From Mermis nigrescens (lineage: Eukaryota > Nematoda > Enoplea > Mermithida > Mermithidae): DNA of 64,000 nucleotides. Below the pieces are notes generated by a model. The model saw only the letters and a program-made list of their open reading frames with translations, did not search any database and was not told the origin of the DNA. Made by a program: the position numbers and the translations under genes. The stretch's first letter is position 1; every line of letters begins with the position of its first letter. Below are positions 55,710-64,000 of this stretch, one piece after another. The stretch covers positions 1,091,012-1,155,011 of the forward strand of contig JAVLUZ010000513.1 of assembly GCA_036768485.1 (NCBI GenBank), written 5' to 3'.

Positions 55710-55955
55710 TAATGGTGAGGCTGCTGGGATTACTATTGAGGCTGCTGGGACGGTGGGGCTATTGGAACGATGGGGCTGTTGGGATTGGTGGGTCTGTTGG
55801 GATCGGTGGGGCTGTTGGGATTATTGGTGGGGCTGTTGGAACGGTGGGGCTGTTGGGGCTGGTGGGGCTGTTGGGATTTTTGGTGAGGCTGTTGAAACGG
55901 TGGGGCTGTTGGGACGGTGGGGCTGTTGGGACTGGTGGGGCTGTTGGGACATTGC
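55710..55955. repeat. G-rich minisatellite, reverse complement of the one at 54.7 kb
   Basis: Units GGTGGGGCTGTTGGGA, the complement of the 54719-55090 array, about 620 bp away. The two arrays form a large inverted repeat inside the F-family element. Confidence 0.95.
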
Positions 55956-56019
55956 CCATGCACGCGGGGCTGACGGAGGAGTCTGCTGGGGGTTTGGACA
56001 CCCCCAGATCTGTGCTGAC

Positions 56020-56280
56020 CACATGTGGGCGTGGGGGGTTGATGGGTATGCACCCCCACCAGAAGTTGAAATACCCCCCCCCAGAAATCCAAATACCCCC
56101 GAAATTCAGATTTTGAATTTTTTTTTTGCTTTTTTGGCGATTTTTTGATGCCATGGATAGTGCTCGATGAGAAACATCGAAAAATTGTGTTGTTTTCGCC
56201 TTACGACCACTTTTAAGACCATTTTTTGCCCTTTGAAAATTTTTTTATCCCCCCCAGAATTTTGGTGCTGCCCACCTATG
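56020..56280 (-). mobile_element. Family A MITE, TSD RTGCTGAC
   Basis: Begins CACATGTGGGCG and ends GCCCACCTATG, with flanks GTGCTGAC and ATGCTGAC (7 of 8). Nested in the F-family element. Confidence 0.92.
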
Positions 56281-57387
56281 ATGCTGACCCTCCAGAATGG
56301 CTAAAAAGTGCCGCTGACCCCCCATAAATTTTTTTGTTTCAGAAAAATTTTTGAAGCTCTGCAGAAAATTAACTTAAATGATAAAAATGTATTGAAGGTT
56401 GTTTTTTTCACATAAATTATCATCAGAATTGACCTTTGAGAGACTTTTTTGCCTAAAAGTGGGAAAATTTTGATTTTTTTCGAAAAATTTTTGTTGAAAA
56501 AGTGTTTTTCAATGGATGCGCGACATCGAGAAACGTCTAAAATTAATGTTTTTAATGCCCATGGGCCATTTTTATCGCTTTTTTGATGTTTGAGAAAAAA
56601 TTTGATTTTGACCCCCCCCCAGAATTTCTATGCTGTACATATATAGTTTTAATTGGTGCACCTGTCATTTTTCATGGATTTTAACAGCGTTTTTCTTTGT
56701 TGAATTGAAATTAAGCAGGTTTCTTCATAGTATTGCATTTTGTGTTGTTAGGTATATAATGTATCGTTTGTGTTTTTTGACAGTGATATCCTTCTAAAAT
56801 AATACACATTTCCTTTCTTACGAGCGATCAAAAGAAGCATTTGATTCTCCTGTTTGACCACAATGTTGCCAAATTCCAGACATCTCACGTTCCTGTGAAT
56901 ATTTATTGCCGTTTTGTTTACAAAGTTGTCAATTAAACCTGTTGTAATAATTTTTACATTTTTCATGCCTCGATTTCAAGCCCACTGGTAAAAGTCTAAA
57001 CTTGTGAGATTTTCCTTTTTAGACAATTTTCACTGATATCATTGTTATGTAAAAACTCTAAAATGCAAATTTCCCTCGGCGCTGCCCCAGACTCTCTGGG
57101 GGGCTGTTATATTAGTCCTGCCATCAAAGACCCCCCAATCCATGTGGGCTTAGGCGCTTTGCGCCCTCCTTTTTAGCAATACAAATTGCTGCACAAAAAT
57201 ATTTTTATCTGGATCTGGATCTGTATCTGGATCTTTTTAAATTTTGATCTGGCAAAACGATCTGGATCTGCATCTGGTTATTTTCTGATCTGGTTATCTG
57301 ATCTGGATCTGGATCTGCCAGAAAATCTGAACCCGATCTTTATCTGGATCTGGATCTGGGTAAAATTCTGGATCTTTTACATCACTA

Positions 57388-58400
57388 GTAACAACACCCG
57401 GAGCCTGGGAGAAACGGCGAAACCGTGATAAGCGTAGGTAACCACACCCGGAGCCTTGAAGAAACGACAAAATCATGATAAGCATCGGTAACCACACCCG
57501 GAGCTTGGGAGAAACAGGAGAAATGGCGAAACCATGATAACCATAGGTAACCACAACGGGAGCCTGGGAGAAACGGGAGAAACGGCGAAACCATGATAAG
57601 TATAGGTAACCACACCCGGAGACTGGGAGAAACGGGAGAAACGGCGAAACCATGATAAGTATAGGTAACCACACCCGGAGACTGGGAGAAACGGCAAAAC
57701 CGTGATAAGCATAGGTAACCACACCTGGGCGTGGGGGGTTTGGGGGGTATGCACCCCCAGAAACCAAAATACTCCCCCCAGAAATCAAAATACCCCCCCC
57801 AGAATTCAATTTTTGAAAATTTTTTTCGCTTTTTTCGCAATTTTTTGATGCCAATGGATAGTGCTTGATGAGAAACGTCGAAAAATGGTGTTTTTATCAC
57901 CATACCATCGTTTTTAAGGCCATTTTTTGACCTTCAAAAAAATCTTGCACCCCCCAGAAATTTCTTGCTGCCCACGTATGTAGGTAACCACACTCGGAGT
58001 CCGGGAGAAACGGGAGAAACGGCGAAACCATGATAAGCATAGGTAACCACACTCGGAGTCCGGGAGAAGTGGGAGAAACGGCGAAACCATGATAAGCATA
58101 AGTAACCACACCCGGAGCCTGGGAGAAACGAGAGAAACGGCGAAACCATGATAAGCATAGGTAAGCACACCCGGAGACTGGGAGAAACGGGAGAAACGGC
58201 GAAACCATGATAAGCATAGGTAAGCACACCGGGAGCCTGGGAGAAACGCGGAGAAACGGCGAAACCATGATAAGTATAGGTAACCACACCCAGAGACTGG
58301 GAGAAACGGGAGAAACGGCGAAACCATGATAAGCATAGGTAACCAAACCCGGAGCCCGGGAGAAACGGCGAAACCATGATAAGCATAGGTAACCACACCC
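57388..58400. repeat. Minisatellite, about 45-60 bp unit, split by transposons
   Basis: Units contain GGGAGAAACGGCGAAACC, ATGATAAGCATAGGTAACC and ACACCCGGAGCCT. About sixteen units are visible, plus a fragment at 54366-54431 on the other side of the F-family insertion. A family A copy interrupts it at 57720-57980. Minus-strand frames (VVTYAYHGFAVSP repeated) are repeat translations with no gene features. Confidence 0.92.
57720..57980 (-). mobile_element. Family A MITE, TSD TAGGTAAC, inside the minisatellite
   Basis: Begins CACACCTGGGCG and ends GCCCACGTATG, with perfect duplications TAGGTAAC at 57712-57719 and 57981-57988. The octamer is part of the minisatellite unit. Confidence 0.95.
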
Positions 58401-58512
58401 GGAGAAACGTTTCTCCCACCGGGGAAAATTTTGATGGGCGAAACGTTTCTCCGGGAGAAACGTTTCTCCTCCAGGTGAAATTTTGATGGAGAAACGTTTC
58501 TCCCAATCGGGA
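58400..58512. repeat. Palindrome cluster GGAGAAACGTTTCTCC
   Basis: At least three copies of GGAGAAACGTTTCTCC, with a shorter relative CGAAACGTTTCTCC, alternating with AAATTTTGATGG. They border the minisatellite on its right side. Confidence 0.85.
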
Positions 58513-58555
58513 AACACTAGTAGGATTTACAGGTTGGCCCAACCCCTGGGTGGGT

Positions 58556-60005
58556 TTTATATCTTATTCTAACGCTATATACACGGCCTGGTGCCGGAAA
58601 CCAAAATAACACGAAAAACGACTAAAACGTACTTGACGATAAAATCGTACGTCAACTAACCAACTAAAATGATGATCTCATAGGATCATTACAGTAAACG
58701 AAAGTTTACGTTAAAATAACATAATACGGAATTACTTTTAACTCACAACGAATGTTCTAAACTATGATGAGCGGTAATGTATAAAACAATTACTATTATC
58801 ATTTACTTAATTCTATGCTACCGGACAAGTATCTTATTGTTTTTTATATTGAAAATTTGGGAAAAGATGGGAAACTGAATGCATAGCCCACAGTGCACTA
58901 TCCCGTGATAGCTACTAGTATTGGCTATGTAAATGGCTACCGCGAACTGCTAACACTAGTTCGCCAACCGTGTAACTCTCGTAGTTACACAGATAACGTA
59001 AGTATGTATGTACATACCTACATACAATGGACGATAACCAACCGGATGAAAGCCCTTGCACTGATTGGCTGAATTTTTACTGCTTCCGGAATCACTTTAC
59101 TGTCAAAAAGTCAAGAATTTCAAAACAGACTATATATGTACAGTAGGTACACTACATATATAGGTACATTCGTTGCGTTTATAACCGTCGGGAGCTCGCG
59201 CGACTCCTTGCAGTATCTAGCGATGTAGCTCACGGTTCTGGTGTGCAGGCAATACCTGATTTGGGATGCTTGAGCCTACTTCAAGTCGTTTTTTAACTCA
59301 GTACCCAGTTAGTAGGGAGCGTGTTAAGTTTTGTTGTAACGGTATAACATTTTCAAATTTCAATCGGTCATACGACTTATCTAATTCAGTTTTGCGTGCT
59401 GTTTAGTCTGATGTTTTTAAATTATGGACAGCATTCTGTTTGATCTATCATATTAAATTGTAGACAAATGAGTAAGCTCGATAGCACTTTTTTATTTTTC
59501 AAATAATATACTCCCGGAGAGGTGGTGTAAAAGAGCGTAAAAATCTGGGGTTGAAAAAAACACATTTTGGCAGTTTCCAACTTTTTTATGTCTGCCAATT
59601 TCGCAGATTGAGTCCACAAAACCCTATTTATGGAAATTTATGGAAAAGTACTACGGTTTAAGTGCTACACGATGAACTCGACCGCATTTGTTCAAAGGCA
59701 ATAGGTAATAAGTTCTATCAGTTAAAAATTTACAATCTGGTGGTGGACGAAAAAACACGTTTTTACTATCGTTTATAGTCTTTTTCATTTTGACTTTGAG
59801 GGTTTTAAAAAAGTTTAAAGTGACTACAAAAGTGTTTTAAACTAATACGGTAAATATGATATTCTATAGTATATCGAGGCACTTGAAGACATATGCCAGT
59901 GTTAAGCCGCATTACTACATCAAAAGTTTAAATCGCTTTTGTATGTAGCCTAATTCTTGTGGAAAAATTTAAAAGAAAACCGGAAAGTTAAATGAGACAG
60001 ACTAC
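58556..60005. other. Intergenic DNA, no gene recognised
   Basis: AT-rich with short GTACATAC runs near 59000-59170. No exon or RNA gene is seen. Confidence 0.4.
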
Positions 60006-60258
60006 CACACATGGGAGTGGGGGTATGCACCCCCAGAAGTTGAAATACCCCCCCTCAGAAATCAAAATACCTTCCAGAAAAAGTTTTTTTGCTTTTTTAG
60101 CAATTTTTTGATGCCACTGGATAGTGCTCGATGAGAAACGTCGAAAAATGGTGTTTTTTTCGCTATACAACCACTTTTTAAGGCCATTTTTTGACTTTTG
60201 AAAATCTTTTCACCCCCCCAGAAATTTTTCCACCTCTTCCCTCCAGAATTTCGGTATG
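60006..60258 (-). mobile_element. Family A MITE, TSD CAGACTAC
   Basis: Begins CACACATGGGAGTGG and ends TTTCGGTATG, with perfect duplications CAGACTAC at 59998-60005 and 60259-60266. The right end lacks the usual TGCTGCCCACC. Confidence 0.93.
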
Positions 60259-60769
60259 CAGACTACACCTTATTAATCGCCTCGGTTGTAAATCGGGACG
60301 TACGAAATATTATAAAAAATAAAGTAGGTATATATATGTACGTCTCAAAGGTTACACATCGCACTTATAGTCCGTTTCACATGACGTCGTGCATAAATTC
60401 TAAGAATTTTCATCGACAGCAGGCCGAGGGTCACGATTACGATTAGTTTTAAAATTTATGACCGAAGTTGTGTACAACGGACTATAGATGCGTTCCTTTA
60501 CACTCAATACCATTACTTTTGGTGTTGATAACTCCAAACTCGAGGGTAAAAATCATTTTTTTGACACTTTGTGTCTGCCAACTACTCCGCTTATGAATCG
60601 GATGGAGAGAATTTGAGGATGTTATCCTAATTATAAAAATTTAGTAAGCATCGAGGATCACGCATGCCCCTGGGCACGTTTAATTGCACCAATATTCAGT
60701 CATTGTAGAGGTCTAAATTTTACACAAAAACTCATTTTATTTTCTGAGCGTTGCAAAAAGCAATTTTTT

Positions 60770-61700
60770 CAAGATGTTCTCCGTAATGCCAGGATTACGA
60801 ATCTGGCTATTTTCTTTACACCTAATAGCTGTGTAAAGTTTATATTACAAATTAACTTTAGCATCAGAGCTTTGAAGAGGCTTAAAGTTTTTTCAAAGTG
60901 TCGCCGTAACGTCAGGATTATAAATCTAACAGAAAGTTTTTTTACACTCTGTAACTGCGTAGTTGATACTGAGAATTATCATTAGTACCAAAGTGTTGTA
61001 GAGGCTAAATTTTTCCAAAAGACTTCTCCTTAACGACAGGATTATAAATCTCTATGTAAGTTTACTTTACACCCATTATTTGTGTAACGCTTACGCTGAA
61101 AAGCAACTTCAATTCCAGACCGCTACAGAGGCACAATTTTTCTCCAAAATCGTCAGCATGTCAGGATTACTAATCTGACCATAACTTTGCATTACACCAA
61201 GTATTTGTGCACATTGTACACTGAAAAGAAACTTTAGAATCAAGAGTTGCAGATGCATGATTTTCCTTCAAAATCTTAACCGTGACGTCAGGATTAATAA
61301 TCTGATCATAACTTTCCCTTACACCTAAAATCTATTTCACGGTACCTTGTGCATGTAAATCAAATTTCAGCGCTAAAGCGAGCAGCTACAAAAGTGATTT
61401 CTAGCAAGCCTGCTGTACTACGATTTTGCAATTAAAACTTTATATGCATATCTATCGCTGTGCACAATATCGTGACTGATGCTTGAGTTTAAACCACTTT
61501 TGTGATATATTTATATTGACTCAAAAATTACGATCCATGCACAAGGTTTCGTGAAGCAGACTTTAATACTCGTGTAAAGTGTACACTGAAAATCAGTCTT
61601 CAGTTCCAGAGTGTTGTAGATGGTTAATTTTTTCAAAATGTTCGCCGTAACATCAGGATTAAAAATATGACTGTAACATTTCTTTACACCCAGAGAAACA
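60770..61700. repeat. Degenerate tandem array, period about 120-130 bp
   Basis: The phrase CCGTAACGTCAGGATTATAAATCTG or close variants recurs near 60782, 60904, 61031, 61155, 61280 and 61648, each followed by TTTACACC-type text. No coding content. Confidence 0.65.
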
Positions 61701-61882
61701 CGAATCTGACTTTTAATTTCTTATGTTTGAGATAAGATTGTCTTGTTTAAAAAGATAATGCTAATGCTCAAGAACAGTCTTGTGTTCCACGTTCATGGAA
61801 TGTTGTCATTATTTTGGCATGTTGCCGTATGTGTTTACTGGCTGATTTACTCAAATCATGCTAATTAAAAATAGGGTAGGTA

Positions 61883-62700
61883 TTAGCAAAGAAAAATGCT
61901 CCGATGGAACAAAAAAGGACGAATATACTTGGGACTACGCATCATTAAGGACTTAAAAGGAAGGGACTATGGAAAAGTTGTAAGAATCTGCTAAAAATTA
62001 GACTACGCTAAAAACACTGAAAATCGTAGTATATTCTGCGGCCTCTGATCTAGTTTCTTATCAACATCAAATTTTTTAAGTAAAATTTAGTTAATGGTCA
62101 AAGGCTTGATGAATGAATTATGACATGCATGTCGAGTTTGTAATCACAGCCCTATAGCAATGCATGCCGTGATAGCGTAGCAATGCGTATTACGTCATTT
62201 GTTAATTAATGATTGCTTCTTTTCAATGAATAAGCTATTCATTTTATTGACGGAGGTGCAAGCACACCTGGGCGTGGGGTTTGGGAGGTATGCACCCCCA
62301 GAAACCAAAATACCCCCCCAGAAATCAAAATACCCCCAGAATTCAATTTTTGAAAATTTTTTTTCGTTTTTTTCGCAATTTTTTGATGCCAATGGATAGT
62401 GCTTGATGAGAAACGTCGAAAAATGGTGTTTTTATCGCCATACCACCATTTTTAAGGACATTTTCGACCTTCAAAAAATCTTGCACCCCCAGAATTTTCT
62501 TGCTGCCCACGTATGGGTGCAAGTCCCTTCTGCAAGCCGCAGAATATACTTCGATTTTTTGCGTTTTTAGCGGGTTTAATTTTTCGTAGATTCTTACAAC
62601 TTTCACAGGCTAGGGTCCTCTTCTTTTATGTCCTTAGTTGTGGGTGATTCCATGTAAATATATTCGTCCTTTCGTTACATTGGAGATTTTTCTTTGCTAG
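61883..62700. mobile_element. TA-flanked inverted-repeat element with nested family A copy
   Basis: Left arm 61883-62043 and right arm about 62536-62700 are inverted copies, starting TTAGCAAAG / CTAGCAAAG, related to the element at 36524-37285 but more diverged. TA borders are at 61881-61882 and 62701-62702. A family A element with perfect TSD sits in the centre. Confidence 0.85.
62263..62515 (-). mobile_element. Family A MITE, TSD GGTGCAAG
   Basis: Begins CACACCTGGGCG and ends GCCCACGTATG, with perfect duplications GGTGCAAG at 62255-62262 and 62516-62523. Confidence 0.95.
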
Positions 62701-62702
62701 TA

Positions 62703-63384
62703 AATACATACGTAGGTAAGTTAACCTAGGTCGGTGCCTACAGCCTTGCATTTTATTTATATAATGATCCGCAATCAATCAAAGAAAAACGTTGCGACAC
62801 CAACACAACATCCAACGCATAGGTATACCTATCGAAGCAAATACAGGGTAGGTACCTATGCATATTCACCAAAACGTTTTCTAAAGCTCGACGGTCATCC
62901 AACGATAATTCGATAATTGAAGCCATTAAAAATTGAATTTACATATATATGAGCGAAGAAACGTTATTCATAAAACGTCACAATGATACCGGATAAAGCA
63001 GAACTGTCGTTTAGACAAGATAGTACGAGCAAGCAATAGTAGGAAAACAACCTTATCCAAATCAATGTCAACTGTACGCGTTGTATGCATAGTTTCCACA
63101 TCTTAAGTGGCCTAATTTTTCAATCTGTCTTAATGCTTTTAATTTCACCTACATGCTTCTAAGATTTCGGATGTTTCTGATAAAAAATTTGTCAGTAAAC
63201 ATGTAAAACATCTTCATCCTTACCACTTTTCAGCCTATGACAGAACCAGTGCGGATAGGACTGTAGGCGCAGACCGCAGTAAAATTCCGGTATTTCATCA
63301 TTTTGACTTCAACTGAAGTATTCTTTTTAAAATGCCGATGCGAAGCGACGAAACCTTCGACGCGCATATTTCGTTTATTTTCAG
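62703..63384. other. Intergenic DNA, no gene recognised
   Basis: Contains ACGTAGGTA/GTAGGTACCTA microrepeats. No exon or RNA gene is seen. Confidence 0.4.
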
Positions 63385-64000
63385 CAGAGGCATAGCCAGG
63401 ATTTTGGTTCAGGGAGAGGGGGCGGGCACAAAATTTTTTAAGACTACTTTTGCATTGAATGCCAGTAACGTTATGTACAGCAAAACTGAGTTTTTTACCT
63501 TAATAGGTAGCCTAGCTAATTTATGGGTTTCTGATGATAAAAAAACAAAAAGTGTAAAACGGCAAGGGGCACCGAAAATTTTTGAAATTTTTACCATTTT
63601 CATGTTGAATTTACGGCCTATTTATTGACAAACAGTACGGAAATCATAAAAGGCGCAAAGCACCAAGAAATTTAGTAATTTTTCACCGCCTTTAACATTT
63701 TGTATCTCTGTGAATACTATTAGTCTGATAGGGAAGAAAATTATGAAAAGTTCAAGCTTATAAGAAAACTGCTAATTACTACTCAGTATGAAGACATTTT
63801 GACTGATTCAGGCTTTTAAATGCAATGCTAAAGCTTTACAAAAAGAAAGATCAGTAACCGGCGGCGCTATGTGCCGCAAAATTTTGATTGCGCTATAAAC
63901 TCAATGTATACCGCTTACATCATACAGAACAAACTGATTCCGGGAGCGCCGGCAAGTTTTAGAAATTCCCAACCTTTTTACCTCTTTTGTCCTCCTAAAA
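63385..64000. mobile_element. Family G hAT-like element, runs past the window end
   Basis: Starts CAGAGGCATAGCCAGGATTT. It follows the inverted right half of the element at 50554-52338, with shared phrases AAGACTACTTTTGCATTG, AGTAACGTTATGTA and CCTAGCTAATTTATGGGTTT. Cores GGCGCAAAGCACC and GGCGGCGCTATGTGCCGC are present. The other end is not in the window. Confidence 0.85.

Larger units (their letters stand above)
54432..57387. mobile_element. Family F hAT-like element with (GATCTG)n arrays, 3 kb, TSD GTAACAAC
   Basis: Perfect 17-bp inverted ends TAGTGATGTAAAAGATC. Flanked by GTAACAAC at 54424-54431 and 57388-57395 (perfect). Blocks rich in GATCTGGATCTG lie inside both ends; a nearly identical 95-bp segment (about 54499-54594 and 57261-57356) is in direct, not inverted, orientation. 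The interior holds two mirrored minisatellites and a family A copy. No transposase. Confidence 0.9.
54300..58555. mobile_element. Candidate outer inverted-repeat element carrying a minisatellite
   Basis: A block near 54305-54347 (CCTGGGCCCAACC, then GTAAATCCTACTA) is mirrored at 58508-58555 (TAGTAGGATTTAC, then GGTTGGCCCAACCCCTGGG). The minisatellite and its insertions lie between. No target duplication was found, so the element status is tentative. Confidence 0.5.

Noticed and set aside
55672..56148. Glycine/tryptophan-rich 158-residue plus-strand frame
   Set aside because: It combines the G-rich minisatellite with the end of a family A element.
54682..56154. Leu/Gly-rich and Pro/Gln-rich frames around 54.7-56.1 kb
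   Set aside because: They follow the CCCAACAGCCCCACC minisatellites in all frames on both strands; composition comes from the repeat, not from a gene.
57294..58542. Long overlapping minus-strand frames of 160-206 residues (VVTYAYHGFAVSP repeats)
   Set aside because: They are translations of the 45-60 bp minisatellite in several frames at once and run through a family A MITE. They have no start context, no domain and no codon bias.

Overview
This is a repeat-dominated window from the nuclear genome of an animal, most likely an invertebrate. The evidence is three intron-bearing protein genes of animal type, consensus GT/AG introns (most over 1 kb, the largest 9.5 kb), AT-rich DNA, long (TA)n tracts, and no bacterial operon structure. 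The species cannot be fixed from sequence alone; a nematode or another ecdysozoan is a guess.

Three genes can be supported. (1) 3468-5311 (+): the long last exon of an NRDE2-like nuclear RNA-silencing/splicing factor; its earlier exons are not seen. (2) 8452-15548 (+): a complete five-exon TVP23 (FAM18) Golgi membrane protein. (3) 23997-46268 (-): a complete seven-exon twinfilin of 349 residues, whose exons join in phase across 22 kb. A decayed ORF of a dispersed CYFC/CYIC-type repeat protein lies at 7028-7740, and a degenerate tRNA-like Pol III unit at 52582-52657. These genes have unrelated housekeeping roles (small-RNA/RNA processing, Golgi traffic, actin dynamics) and show no sign of working together.

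Most of the rest is small, non-autonomous DNA transposons. The dominant one (called family A here) is a roughly 190-280 bp element with ends CAYRCRTGGGC...GCCCAYRTRTG. It is present more than 20 times, and ten copies have perfect 8-bp target-site duplications, which points to the hAT superfamily. Other 8-bp-TSD families have different ends: CATACATGTAACGG (B), CATA..TGCAC (C), CAGTGGCGGATC (D), CAGGCACGTA (E), TAGTGWTGTAAAAGAT (F), CAGAGGCGTAGCCAGG (G) and CAGGGWTGG (H). There are also TA-flanked Tc1/pogo-like elements at 36524-37285, 40616-41235 and 61883-62700.

Layout: 0-8 kb, NRDE2 exon, first repeats, ORF relic; 8-16 kb, TVP23 with family A copies in its introns; 16-24 kb, intergenic, dense in family A; 24-46 kb, twinfilin with transposon-filled introns, minisatellites and (TA)n tracts; 46-49 kb, hairpin element and H element; 49.4-53.3 kb, a nested stack of elements, most with intact 8-bp TSDs; 54.3-58.6 kb, a minisatellite split by two hAT-type insertions, one carrying a mirrored pair of C-rich/G-rich minisatellites; 59-64 kb, degenerate tandem DNA, a TA-flanked element with a nested family A copy, and a G-family element running off the end. 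I see no CRISPR, phage or bacterial defence system. The most unusual content is the nested hAT community and its subterminal hexamer-like arrays.
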